From Gemmatimonadota bacterium (GTDB lineage Bacteria; Gemmatimonadota; Gemmatimonadetes; Gemmatimonadales; GWC2-71-9), in the NCBI GenBank assembly GCA_016874005.1, contig VGVQ01000023.1, positions 1 to 62,036 on the forward strand: a stretch of DNA of 62,036 bases, written 5' to 3'. A model generated the notes under the pieces. The model was not told the DNA's origin. It did not search any database and saw only the letters and a list, made by a program, of their open reading frames with translations. The first letter of the stretch is position 1. Each line of letters begins with the position of its first letter. Positions 45,506 to 54,141 of the stretch are shown in pieces. The position numbers and the translations under genes were made by a program.

Positions 45506-46546
45506 TCAACGCCTTCCACCGAAGGACTTGGCCGTTTCCGGGGCGATAATCCCGGCCTTGAGCAACTCCGCCGCATGGACCTGGAAGGACTGCATCCCGT
45601 GTCGCTGGCCCTTGGCCACCAGGTCGGCCAACGCGGCCAGGTTCTCGCCCCGGATGACCTCGCGAACCTGGGGCGTCGCCATGAGCAATTCGACGACGGC
45701 CACCCGTCCCGCCCCATCCCGGCGAGGGACCAACTGCTGTGAGACCACGGCGGTCAGGCATTCCGCCAGGCGATTCCTCGTCATGTCGCGGAGGTCCGGC
45801 GGCACCATGGCCGCGGCTTGCCCGATCGCGGCCGGCCCATCGAGCGCGTGGACTGCGCCGATCACCAGTCGGCCGGTCTCGGTGGCTCGAAGGGCGGTCT
45901 CGAGGGTGTCGCCATCGTGCACATCGCCCACCACGATCACGTCGGGATCCTGGCGGAGCGCGGCGCGGACCCCGGCTCGGACCGTCTCGGTATCGATGCC
46001 GACCTCGCGCTGGGTGATCGAGCAGTTGATGTCCCGGTGGAGGAACTCGATCGGGTCTTCGACCGTGACGACGTGACGCCTGTGGGACTGGTTCATGTGA
46101 TGCAACATCGCCGCGATCGTCGAGCTCTTCCCGCTGCCCACGACCCCGGCGACCAGCACCAAACCGAGGTTGAGATCCGCTAGGCTTCGAACCTGGTCCG
46201 GCAACCCCAGCTGCTCGATGCTCGGGACGGCAAACGGGATCACCCGCATCACGATCATCACCGAGGAGCGCTGCCTGAGGATGCTGAACTGAAAACGACC
46301 CACCCCGGGGAGGCCCCAGGAGCAGTCGTAGTCGAGCATGCTCTCGAGGCTCGCCCGGGCCCGTTCGCTCGGAAGCAGCTTGAGGGCAATGGCCTTGGTT
46401 TGATCGGGCGTCAGGCGCTGCTTGGTGAGCGGAACCAGCTTGCCGTCGATCCGGGCCCGGAACAGGTCGCCCGCCTTGATGTGGAGATCCGAGGCCCCGC
46501 GATCCACCGCGGCCTTGATGATTCGTTCGATCGGGACCGCGCTCAT
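45506..46546 (-). CDS. PilT-like ATPase with altered Walker B and His box
   Basis: 346 aa. The N-terminal domain (ASDLHIKAGD...GKLVPL) and the ATPase core match type IV pilus retraction motors: Walker A GVVGSGKSS (134-142) and Asp box TVEDPIEF (161-168). Walker B, however, reads VVGDVHDGDT, where PilT has GEMRDxET, so the catalytic Glu is Asp and the Arg is His; the His box is IGAVHALDG in place of GTLHTNS. It may be a PilU-like or low-activity motor. Sits between purA and trpS, coupled to trpS by ATGA overlap. Confidence 0.85.
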   Translation of the reverse strand: MSAVPIERIIKAAVDRGASDLHIKAGDLFRARIDGKLVPLTKQRLTPDQTKAIALKLLPSERARASLESMLDYDCSWGLPGVGRFQFSILRQRSSVMIVMRVIPFAVPSIEQLGLPDQVRSLADLNLGLVLVAGVVGSGKSSTIAAMLHHMNQSHRRHVVTVEDPIEFLHRDINCSITQREVGIDTETVRAGVRAALRQDPDVIVVGDVHDGDTLETALRATETGRLVIGAVHALDGPAAIGQAAAMVPPDLRDMTRNRLAECLTAVVSQQLVPRRDGAGRVAVVELLMATPQVREVIRGENLAALADLVAKGQRHGMQSFQVHAAELLKAGIIAPETAKSFGGRR

Positions 46547-47541
46547 CGGCTCGTCATCGCCGGTAGAAACCCCATTCGGCGCTCCACCTCCCGCATGGTG
46601 TCGACCGCGATCGCCCGCGCCTTGTCGGCACCGAGCGCGATGGCGCGATCGACGGCCTCGACATCGGCCCGCAAGGCCGCCCCGCGTTCGCGGATCGGGC
46701 TCAGCTCGACGATGACGTTGTCGGCCAGGACCCGCTTACACTCGATGCACCCCCAGCCCGCGGTCCGGCATTTGGTATCGACCTCGGCCACGGTGGCCGG
46801 TGGGGAGAAATGCTGGTGCAGCGTGAAGAGGTTGCACTTCTCCGGCGTCCCCGGATCCGATTTCGTCTTCCGGGCCGGATCGGTCTTGGCGGGACGCAGC
46901 TTGGCCCAGATCTGCTCCGCTGACTCGAAGATCCCGATGGTGTTGCCGAGGCTCTTCGACATCTTCGCGTCGCCGTCGAGGCCCATGATCCGCCTGGCCG
47001 GAGTCAACAGGGGCGCCGGCTCGGGAAAGAACGGCTCGTCGGGGGCGAACTCCGCGTTCCAGGCCCGGGCGATCTCGCGAGACAGCTCGAGATGCTGCAC
47101 CTGGTCCTCGCCGACCGGGACCTTGTTGGCCCGGTACAAGAGGATGTCCGCGGCCTGGAGCACCGGATACATCAGCAGCCCGGCGGGGACCCGCTCCATC
47201 CGCTGCGACTTATCTTTGTATTGCGTCATCCGTTCTAGCTCACCGACGCCGGTGACGTTGGTGAAGAACCACATCAGCCGGGTGTGCTCGGGCACCTGCG
47301 ATTGCGCGAAGAGAATGGATCGATCGGGGGAGAGGCCGGCGGCCATCAGGCCGATCAGCATCTCCCTGGTGCGCTCGGCGAGGACCGCTGGCTCGTACTT
47401 GGCCGTGAGGACATGGAGGTCCACGGCGCAGTACAGGCAGTCGTAGCGTTCCTGAAGCGCGACCCAGTTCTTGACCGCGCCGAGCCAGTTGCCGATGTGC
47501 AGCTCGCCGGTGGGCTGAATGCCCGAGAACACTCGATCCAT
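46543..47541 (-). CDS. trpS: Tryptophanyl-tRNA synthetase
   Basis: 332 aa, ATG at 47541. Class I synthetase with GELHIGNWLGAV (HIGH motif) and DAKMSKSLGN (KMSKS), plus VPVGEDQVQHLELSR. Heads the trpS-pilT-purA unit. A GC hairpin with a T run lies in its leader, described separately. Confidence 0.97.
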   Translation of the reverse strand: MDRVFSGIQPTGELHIGNWLGAVKNWVALQERYDCLYCAVDLHVLTAKYEPAVLAERTREMLIGLMAAGLSPDRSILFAQSQVPEHTRLMWFFTNVTGVGELERMTQYKDKSQRMERVPAGLLMYPVLQAADILLYRANKVPVGEDQVQHLELSREIARAWNAEFAPDEPFFPEPAPLLTPARRIMGLDGDAKMSKSLGNTIGIFESAEQIWAKLRPAKTDPARKTKSDPGTPEKCNLFTLHQHFSPPATVAEVDTKCRTAGWGCIECKRVLADNVIVELSPIRERGAALRADVEAVDRAIALGADKARAIAVDTMREVERRMGFLPAMTSR

Positions 47542-47550
47542 TCGGCTTTC

Positions 47551-47592
47551 GAAAAAGAGGAACGGGCGAGCCCGCGTTGGAGATCGCCCGTT
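47551..47592 (-). promoter_or_regulatory. Terminator-like hairpin in the trpS leader (possible attenuator)
   Basis: A perfect 9-bp stem (47561-47569 with 47584-47592, AACGGGCGA/TCGCCCGTT) is followed on the minus strand by CCTCTTTTTC, ten bases before the trpS ATG. No other minus-strand gene lies upstream, so termination here would act on trpS itself. No Trp-rich leader peptide or T-box is visible. Confidence 0.5.
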
Positions 47593-47597
47593 GGAAC

Positions 47598-47626
47598 AAA
47601 CTAGTGGCCCCGAGGTGCCGTCGCAA
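47598..47626 (-). promoter_or_regulatory. Candidate trpS promoter
   Basis: TTGCGA (47621-47626) and TAGTTT (47598-47603) are spaced by 17 bases on the minus strand. Transcription would start at about 47590, right at the leader hairpin. The -10 is weak. Confidence 0.35.
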
Positions 47627-47627
47627 G

Positions 47628-48407
47628 ATGAACCCCGCCATACACTTATGTCACCTGGCCGAATCCGCGGCCAGCCGGGCCGCGGAGTACTTGCGTGGAG
47701 TCGCGACGCCGTTTGACCCGGCTTCCTGGAGTGCCAAACGCGACAACGATTTCGTGACCGAACACGACCGGCGGGCCGAGGAGTTGATCGGGGAACTCTT
47801 ACTCACTGGCGCTCCGGATTCGACCATCGTGGGCGAGGAGTTGAGTCCCGACGCACCCCGTCAGGGACTCTGCTGGATCGTCGACCCGATCGATGGAACG
47901 ACCAACTTCGCCCATGGATTCCCAGTTTATTCGGTCTCGATCGCCGCGGAGGTCGACGGCCAGTTGCTGGCGGGCGTGGTGGTCGACGTGGTACCGAATC
48001 GGGTGGCACGAGCCTGGAGCGGTGGTGGGGCCTGGATCGGCGAGCGGAGGTTGCGGGTGTCGACGATCGAGGACCCGGCGCATGCCTTGATCGGGACGGG
48101 GTTCCCGTTCAAACACCCGGAGCACCTGCCGGCCTACCAGGCGCAGTTTGCCCGGATCGCGCCGGCCACCGCGGGGATTCGGCGGGCGGGCTCCGCCGCG
48201 CTGGACCTCTGCTGGGTGGCCTCCGGATCATTCGATGGTTTCTGGGAACTCAAGCTCTCGCCGTGGGACATGGCCGCGGGGCTGGTGCTGGTCAAGGAGG
48301 CGGGCGGGCTGGTGACCGACTTGTCGGGAAACCCGATTGGCGCGATGACTGGTCCGGTGGTCGCCGGTAACCCCGCCGTGCACCGCTGGCTCCTGAGCAT
48401 GCTGTGA
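47628..48407 (+). CDS. suhB: Inositol monophosphatase family protein
   Basis: 259 aa from the ATG at 47628. Metal-dependent phosphatase with IVGEELS, WIVDPIDGTTNFAHGFP, and SPWDMAAGLVLVKEAGG, the three conserved metal-binding segments. Substrate could be inositol-1-phosphate or another small sugar phosphate. The symbol is by family, not by proven function. Divergent from trpS. Confidence 0.9.
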   Translation: MNPAIHLCHLAESAASRAAEYLRGVATPFDPASWSAKRDNDFVTEHDRRAEELIGELLLTGAPDSTIVGEELSPDAPRQGLCWIVDPIDGTTNFAHGFPVYSVSIAAEVDGQLLAGVVVDVVPNRVARAWSGGGAWIGERRLRVSTIEDPAHALIGTGFPFKHPEHLPAYQAQFARIAPATAGIRRAGSAALDLCWVASGSFDGFWELKLSPWDMAAGLVLVKEAGGLVTDLSGNPIGAMTGPVVAGNPAVHRWLLSML

Positions 48408-48549
48408 CCGCCCCCGGAGCCCTCCGGAACGAGTCCTGACGCGGGGCGCGGGTGACCTAGGGTGATGCCTGACATGCGCCGACCCCGTGGCGCCCGCTTG
48501 GAGCGGTATCCCAAGCCCCCGATCGAGCAGTGCCACTAAAGGACCACCC

Positions 48550-49116
48550 ATGCAAGACAAAGCGCCCGTCGTCACCATCCACATGGCCGCGAGCCTGGAT
48601 GGCTACATCGCCCGTCGGGACGGCCGTGTCGATTGGCTCGAGGTGTCCGACACCTTCGACGGGGGCAAGACCCTGACCCCCGACGAGGTCACCGAATTCC
48701 TGACGACGATCGACTGCTATGTAATGGGCTCCCGCACCTACGAGACCGCCCTCGGGTTCGAGGCGAAGGGCCACGGCTGGGCCTACGGCGAAACACCCAC
48801 CATCGTACTCACCCATCGCGCCTTGCCCCGCGTCAAGCCGACGGTCGAATTCTTCGCCGGTGACCTCGCGTCCCTGGCCAACGAGCGACTCAAGCCCCGC
48901 TTTCGCAACATCTGGGTCGTTGGCGGCGGCGAGGTCGCCGCGGCGTGGCTCCGGCTTGGCCTGGCGGACGAATTGCGGTACTCCATCCTGCCGGTTCTCA
49001 TTGGCGACGGGATTCCGTTCTTTCGCAACCTCGAACGCGACGTGACCCTGCACCTGATCGAGATCCAAGCCTATCGCTCCGGCACTGTCGAGCTTCGGTA
49101 CCAAGTCGCCCGATAG
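48550..49116 (+). CDS. Dihydrofolate reductase / RibD C-terminal family protein
   Basis: 188 aa from the ATG at 48550. The fold is marked by VTIHMAASLDGYIARRDGRVDWL, DCYVMGSRTYE and IWVVGGGEVAAAWLRLGLADELR. Such proteins reduce pteridine- or pyrimidine-like substrates with NADPH, but most stand-alone members have no known substrate. Alone between suhB and an unknown gene. Confidence 0.88.
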   Translation: MQDKAPVVTIHMAASLDGYIARRDGRVDWLEVSDTFDGGKTLTPDEVTEFLTTIDCYVMGSRTYETALGFEAKGHGWAYGETPTIVLTHRALPRVKPTVEFFAGDLASLANERLKPRFRNIWVVGGGEVAAAWLRLGLADELRYSILPVLIGDGIPFFRNLERDVTLHLIEIQAYRSGTVELRYQVAR

Positions 49117-49308
49117 CGCCCTTGGCTCGGCCCGCCCCGATCGGCTCGAAAACGGTCCTCCGGCTTGACAGCCAACGGCAGATGTGCCAATTTGGAACGG
49201 TCGGGCCGCCTGGGAGGGATCCTCCGGGCAGGCAATCCGACCCCGGTATCGCGCGGCCGGCTAAAACAGCGCGACGAACCACGCAGGTAACCAACCAGGG
49301 AGCGAACC

Positions 49309-49734
49309 ATGCCACACCGCAACGCCGCGGCGTCATCCGCCATCCACATCATCTTCAGAACCGAGGGCAAGCCGTTACGCTTCGCTGGCGTTCAGGTCGG
49401 CGAGCACGTCATCTACGATGAGGACGAGGGCGAGTGGGATACCCGAGTCCGGCTGTTTCGCACCGACAAGGGAAGCCTGGTTTGGGCCTGGGATCGGGTC
49501 GAGCACGGCTATTTGCCGGACGAGGACATCGATGCCGAGCAGATCCAGCGAGCCGATGCGTTGGTGATCTCGGCCACGGAACCTCCTCGGGCCCCGGCGG
49601 AGGTGGCGACCGAAGCCTGGGAACGGCGACCGACCTCGAACGCTCGGCTGGCGGACGCCAGCATCCGGACCTGGCATCAGGCGGCCCGCTACGACGAGGG
49701 GATCGCCGGGGTGCTCTACACCGACGTGGAGTAG
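49309..49734 (+). CDS. Protein of unknown function (141 aa)
   Basis: ATG at 49309 with AGGGAG upstream. Acidic, soluble, with beta-type sequence in the first half (GVQVGEHVIYDEDEGEWDTRVRLFR) and helices near the end. No motif recognised. It converges on map with a seven-base gap, so the ribosomal operon is bounded here. Confidence 0.65.
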   Translation: MPHRNAAASSAIHIIFRTEGKPLRFAGVQVGEHVIYDEDEGEWDTRVRLFRTDKGSLVWAWDRVEHGYLPDEDIDAEQIQRADALVISATEPPRAPAEVATEAWERRPTSNARLADASIRTWHQAARYDEGIAGVLYTDVE

Positions 49735-49741
49735 GCCGGCT

Positions 49742-50497
49742 TTATGCGGCTTTGGTCAGGATCCTGGGCCCGGACTTGGTGATCGCGACGGTGTGCTCGA
49801 AGTGGGCCGCCATCGACCCATCGGCGGTGACGACCGTCCACTTGTCCGGGAGCAGCTTGGTCTTGTAGTCGCCCATCGTGATCATCGGCTCGATCGCGAT
49901 GGTGAGGCCCTCGAGGAGTCGCTCGCCCCGCTTGGGCTTGCCGTGGTTCGGGACCTGGGGATCTTCGTGCATCCTGGTCCCCACCCCGTGCCCGACCAGC
50001 TCCCGGATGACCCCGTAGCCACCGGCCTCCGAGACCGCCTGAATCGCGTGACCGATATCGCCGGTGAAGTTGCCTAACACGGCCTGTTCGATGCCCGCCG
50101 CGAGAGCCCGCTCGGTGGTCGCGAGGAACCGGGTGACCGCGGGCGCCACTTCGCCGACCGGAACGGTGATCGCGCTGTCGGCGTGGAAGCCGTCGATGCA
50201 GACCCCGCAATCGATGCTGACGATGTTGCCCTCTTTCAGGATCCGCCGGTGAGATGGGATCCCATGGACCACTTCCTCGTTGACCGAAATGCAGAGGCTC
50301 TTGGGAAAGCCATAGAGGCCCTTGAACGAGGGCTTGGCCCCGCGGTGGCTTCGGATGAACGCCTCGGCCTCGCGGTCGAGGTCCTCGGTCGAGATCCCCG
50401 GCTTGACCAGGCGGCGGCAGAGTTTGAGGGTGGCCTCCACGATCGCGCCGGCCCGCGCCATCGTGTCGATCTCCCGCGGTGATTTGAGGGTGACCAT
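49742..50497 (-). CDS. map: Methionine aminopeptidase, type I
   Basis: 251 aa from the ATG at 50497. Removes the initiator Met from nascent proteins. Metal ligands and active-site segments are visible: CISVNEEVVHGIPS, DCGVCIDGFHADSAITV, GHGVGTRMHEDPQVPN, IAIEPMI and AHFEHTVAIT. Last gene of the ribosomal cluster, five bases after adk. Confidence 0.96.
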   Translation of the reverse strand: MVTLKSPREIDTMARAGAIVEATLKLCRRLVKPGISTEDLDREAEAFIRSHRGAKPSFKGLYGFPKSLCISVNEEVVHGIPSHRRILKEGNIVSIDCGVCIDGFHADSAITVPVGEVAPAVTRFLATTERALAAGIEQAVLGNFTGDIGHAIQAVSEAGGYGVIRELVGHGVGTRMHEDPQVPNHGKPKRGERLLEGLTIAIEPMITMGDYKTKLLPDKWTVVTADGSMAAHFEHTVAITKSGPRILTKAA

Positions 50498-50502
50498 CGG
50501 CG

Positions 50503-51066
50503 TCAGGCGCCGATCGCCTGCTTGACGCGGTCGGCGATGTCCTGGACCGTGCCCACGGCCGGAATGGTGGTGACGCCGCCGCGGCCGCGGTACCAATCGA
50601 GCACCGGTGCCGTCTGTTCGCGGTAGGCCTTGAGCCGTCGCTGGACCGCGACCGGATCGTCGTCGGCACGACCCTCGATGCCCCGGCGCTTCTCGATCCG
50701 GGAGAGGATTTCCTCGTCGGTCACATCGAAGAACAGCACCTTGTCGATCCGCCGGCCCAACGTCGCCAGCAGTGCCGCCACGCCCTCCGCCTGCGGAATG
50801 GTCCGAACCACCCCGTCGAAAATCACGCCCCCGGCGGCGGTCGGCTTGCGCAGCTCTTCACCGACGACACCCATGATGATGTCGTCGCTGACCAGCGCGC
50901 CGGATTCCATGACCGCTTTGGCCTGGAGCCCGAGGGGAGTGCCAAGTCGCACCGCGTCGCGAAGGAGGTCGCCGGTCGCGAACTTGGGAATCCCGAGCCG
51001 CTCGGCGATCAGAACGCCCTGGGTTCCTTTGCCGGCGCCGGGAGGACCGAGGAGGAGAAGATCCAA
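50503..51066 (-). CDS. adk: Adenylate kinase (short form)
   Basis: 187 aa, TTG start at 51066 with GGGGGAG upstream. P-loop GPPGAGKGTQ, ATGDLLRDAV and RRGIEGRADDDP. The LID insert is absent, as in short-type enzymes. The usual FDGFPRT segment reads FDGVVRTIPQAE: the Arg is kept but Phe-Pro is replaced. Lies between secY and map as in many spc operons. Confidence 0.94.
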   Translation of the reverse strand: MDLLLLGPPGAGKGTQGVLIAERLGIPKFATGDLLRDAVRLGTPLGLQAKAVMESGALVSDDIIMGVVGEELRKPTAAGGVIFDGVVRTIPQAEGVAALLATLGRRIDKVLFFDVTDEEILSRIEKRRGIEGRADDDPVAVQRRLKAYREQTAPVLDWYRGRGGVTTIPAVGTVQDIADRVKQAIGA

Positions 51067-51079
51067 CCGCTCTCTCCCC

Positions 51080-52402
51080 CTAGATGAACCGTTGCTGCCG
51101 GCCGCGGAACTTGACTCGACCGGTCTTCATGAAACTGTCGTACTTCCGGAGTTGGCGGTGCTGTTCGATCTGCGCGATCGTATCGAGCAACACGCCGACC
51201 ACGATCAAGACCGAGGTCCCGCCGAACGCCGACTGGTAATTGAACTGCCGGGCCACGATCGTCGGAATCAGGGCAATCAGAGCCAAGAACAGCGAGCCAG
51301 GCAGGGTGATCCGACCCAGCACCTGGTCGATGTAGTCGGCCGTGGCGCCGCCTGGCTTGACGCCGGGGATGAAGCCGCCCTGCTTCTTGAGGTTCTCGGA
51401 CAGATCCACCGAGTTGAACACGATCGAGGTGTAGAAGTAGCTGAACAGCACCACCATGATCGCGAACACGATGTCGTACGGCCAGTCGCCCGGGGTGAAG
51501 AACGTGGCGATTTCCCGTAGCCGCTCGCTCTGGGTGAAGGTGGCAATGGTCGTGGGCATGATGATGATCGTCTGGGCGAAGACGATCGGCATGACGCCGG
51601 CGGTGATCAATCGGATCGGGATGAAGGTCTTCTGGCCTTCCCGGACCCGGCCCCGCCCCATCACTTTCCGAGGGATCTGAATCGGGATTCGGCGGGCGGC
51701 GATGGTCATCGCCACCACCGCGACGATGGCGCCCACCGCGAGCGCCACGACCAGGAGCGCGACCCCGATCGAAATGGCGCCGACCCGGATCGACTCGAAC
51801 ATCTGGAAGGCCGTCGGCCAGAGCGCCTCGATGATCGACACCGCGATCAGCAAGCTCATCCCGTTGCCGATCCCTCGCTCGGTGATCTGCTCGCCGAGCC
51901 ACATCATGAAGATCGCGCCGACCGTGAGGGTAAACACCATCACGATCCGGGAGGTGAACCCGAGATTCGGAACCGCCCCCGGGATCGACTCGACGAACAA
52001 CACGAAGGTGACCGCTTGGGCGGCGGCAATGGCGACGGCCGAGTACCGGGTCCATTGGGTGAGCCGCTTCTTGCCTTCTTCGTCCTTCTGCATCTTGCTG
52101 ACGGTGGGCCAGATCCCGCCGGCGAGCTGGAAGATGATCGAGGCCGAGATGTACGGCATGATCCCGAGGGCGAAGATGGTGGCCCGGTAGAGGCCGCCCC
52201 CCAGGGTGTCGTACAGCTGGAAAAAGGTGCTGGTCCCGGTGTTGCTGTTGACGAACGCCTGGAGGGCGTCGACGTTGACGCCCGGCGCGACGATATGGGC
52301 GCCGATTCGGTAAATCAGAATGGCGATCAGCGTGAACTTGAGCTTCCGGCCCAGTTCTTCGTCGATCCCGAGCGTCGACAGCGAAGGTTTGGGGCTGGTC
52401 AC
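51080..52402 (-). CDS. secY: Preprotein translocase subunit SecY
   Basis: 440 aa, GTG start. Ten membrane helices; plug region and conserved segments seen in TLGGGLYRATIFALGIMPYISASIIFQL, ITERGIGNGMSLLI and KKQGGFIPGVKPG. Forms the protein-conducting channel. Its start is three bases away from the rplO stop. Confidence 0.97.
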   Translation of the reverse strand: MTSPKPSLSTLGIDEELGRKLKFTLIAILIYRIGAHIVAPGVNVDALQAFVNSNTGTSTFFQLYDTLGGGLYRATIFALGIMPYISASIIFQLAGGIWPTVSKMQKDEEGKKRLTQWTRYSAVAIAAAQAVTFVLFVESIPGAVPNLGFTSRIVMVFTLTVGAIFMMWLGEQITERGIGNGMSLLIAVSIIEALWPTAFQMFESIRVGAISIGVALLVVALAVGAIVAVVAMTIAARRIPIQIPRKVMGRGRVREGQKTFIPIRLITAGVMPIVFAQTIIIMPTTIATFTQSERLREIATFFTPGDWPYDIVFAIMVVLFSYFYTSIVFNSVDLSENLKKQGGFIPGVKPGGATADYIDQVLGRITLPGSLFLALIALIPTIVARQFNYQSAFGGTSVLIVVGVLLDTIAQIEQHRQLRKYDSFMKTGRVKFRGRQQRFI

Positions 52403-52404
52403 CG

Positions 52405-52851
52405 TTAGGCCTCGACCGTGCCGCCGGCCGCCTCGATCTTGGACTTCGCCTGGGCCGAGACCGCGATCCCCCGGACGGTGAACGCCCGAGCGACTTCGCC
52501 GGTCGCGAGCAGCTTGATCGGCGCCTGCAGCTTCTTGACCAATCCGGCCGCCGCGAGGGTTTCCGGGGTCAGATCGCCCCCGGTCACCTTGTCGAGCTGG
52601 CGGAGATTGACCACTTGAGCGGTCTCCCGGAACGGGTTGGTGAACCCGCGCTTGGGCAGCCGGCGGAACATCGGCATCTGGCCGCCTTCAAAACCGGGGT
52701 TGGTCGAGCCACCGGTCCGGGCCTTGTGTCCCTTGTGGCCCTTCCCGGCGGTCTTGCCCAACCCGCTTCCGATTCCGCGGCCCACCCGGCGGCGGGCCAC
52801 GTTGCTGCCCTTGGCCGGCTTCAGGTTGCCGAGGGTAATCTTGTCTGCCAT
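52405..52851 (-). CDS. rplO: 50S ribosomal protein L15
   Basis: 148 aa. LGNLKPAKGSNVARRRVGRGIGSGLGKTAGKGHKG is the typical Gly/Lys-rich N-terminus, followed by FEGGQMPMFRRLPKRGF. Stop TAA lies inside one of the CGTTAGGC octamers. Confidence 0.97.
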   Translation of the reverse strand: MADKITLGNLKPAKGSNVARRRVGRGIGSGLGKTAGKGHKGHKARTGGSTNPGFEGGQMPMFRRLPKRGFTNPFRETAQVVNLRQLDKVTGGDLTPETLAAAGLVKKLQAPIKLLATGEVARAFTVRGIAVSAQAKSKIEAAGGTVEA

Positions 52852-52864
52852 ACGTCCGTCCTCG

Positions 52865-53119
52865 CTACGAAATCGGGTCGACTTTCACCATGTGGCGGAC
52901 TTTGTTCAACATCCCTCGAACCGAGGCGTTGTTGACCAGTTCCACCGTGGCCTGGTGCTTGTGCAGGCCCAGCGCCGCGAGGGTCCGACGCATCGTGTCG
53001 TCGTGCCCGATCGTCGACCGGATCTGCTTGACTCGCACCCGCTTGGCCTCGTTCTCGGAGGGGATCGTGGCGGCGTAGTACGCCGGCCCCTGCCGTCCGA
53101 CCGCTGGATTGCGACCCAT
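52865..53119 (-). CDS. rpmD: 50S ribosomal protein L30 with N-terminal extension
   Basis: 84 aa against about 60 for the usual protein. The L30 core starts near residue 25 ([13 protein letters not shown] ... [10 protein letters not shown] ... [11 protein letters not shown]). The first ~24 residues ([18 protein letters not shown]) are an extra segment. Confidence 0.93.
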   Translation of the reverse strand: MGRNPAVGRQGPAYYAATIPSENEAKRVRVKQIRSTIGHDDTMRRTLAALGLHKHQATVELVNNASVRGMLNKVRHMVKVDPIS

Positions 53120-53122
53120 CGT

Positions 53123-53767
53123 TTATCCCTCCTGTCGGGGCTTGTACGGCAAGCCGTCGACCTCGATGCCCCGCTCCCGGGCGATCTGTCTCACCGATAC
53201 CAGGCCGCGCAGCCCGGTGATCGTGGCCCGCACCATGTTGTGCGGATTGTTGGAGCCCAAGCTCTTGGTGAGCACGTCGGTGATCCCGGCGCACTCGAGG
53301 ACCGCCCGGACCGCGCCGCCCGCGATGACACCGGTACCGGTCGCGGCCGGCTTGAGCAACACTTTGCCGGCCCCGTGTCGGCCGATCACCTCGTGGGGGA
53401 TCGTCGATCCGGTCCGCGGCACCTCAACCATCCCCCGTTTGGCCGCCTCGACCGCCTTGCGGACAGCCTCCGAGACCTCATTGGCCTTGCCGGTGGCGAA
53501 GCCGACTTTGCCCTTGCCGTCGCCCACCGCGACCAGGGCGTTGAACGAGAACCGCCGGCCGCCTTTGACGACCTTGGCCACCCGGTTGATGTCGACCACC
53601 TTTTCGACGAACTCGCTCGGCGCGTCGCGGTCCCGCCGGTCGCCCCGATCGCCCCCACGGCCCCGACCGCCTCGACCACCCCGATCGCCGCCGCGCCCGC
53701 CGCGGCGTCCCCGCTCCTGAGCCGGCGCTTCGGTCGTTTCCGTTGTCTGCGTCTCTTGTTCCGCCAT
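53123..53767 (-). CDS. rpsE: 30S ribosomal protein S5 with RGG-rich N-terminal extension
   Basis: 214 aa. The core begins near residue 51 ([25 protein letters not shown]) and includes [11 protein letters not shown] and [17 protein letters not shown]. Before it lies an added ~50-residue tail: acidic/Thr start, then repeated RGG and RGD-type units (18-49). Start overlaps the rplR stop by one base. Confidence 0.96.
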   Translation of the reverse strand: MAEQETQTTETTEAPAQERGRRGGRGGDRGGRGGRGRGGDRGDRRDRDAPSEFVEKVVDINRVAKVVKGGRRFSFNALVAVGDGKGKVGFATGKANEVSEAVRKAVEAAKRGMVEVPRTGSTIPHEVIGRHGAGKVLLKPAATGTGVIAGGAVRAVLECAGITDVLTKSLGSNNPHNMVRATITGLRGLVSVRQIARERGIEVDGLPYKPRQEG

Positions 53768-54138
53768 TAGAACTCCAGTCCCCCTTCGCGGGCGCCGTCG
53801 GCGACGGCCTTGACCCGCCCGTGATAGCGATAGCCGGCCCGGTCGAACACCGCCTTGGCGATCCCGCGCGCCTTGGCCTTGTTGGCGAGTAGCTTGCCGG
53901 TCGCTTTGGATCGGGCAACCTTGCCGGTGCCGTCGACCTCGAGCCCCTCGGACCGATCGGTGACTCCGAGGAGCACCGCGCCAGTCGAGTCGTCCACCAA
54001 CTGGGCCGTGATGTGCTTGATCGACCGGAACACCACCAACCGGGGGCGTTCCGGAGTGCCGCTGACTTTCTTACGAACCCGAAGATGGCGGCGGTACCGC
54101 TTTTCTTCGCGGGTCTTCGGCGCGTGAATGGGGCGCAT
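53767..54138 (-). CDS. rplR: 50S ribosomal protein L18
   Basis: 123 aa, 5S rRNA-binding. [27 protein letters not shown] is the hallmark, ending [13 protein letters not shown]. Confidence 0.97.
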   Translation of the reverse strand: MRPIHAPKTREEKRYRRHLRVRKKVSGTPERPRLVVFRSIKHITAQLVDDSTGAVLLGVTDRSEGLEVDGTGKVARSKATGKLLANKAKARGIAKAVFDRAGYRYHGRVKAVADGAREGGLEF

Positions 54139-54141
54139 GGC

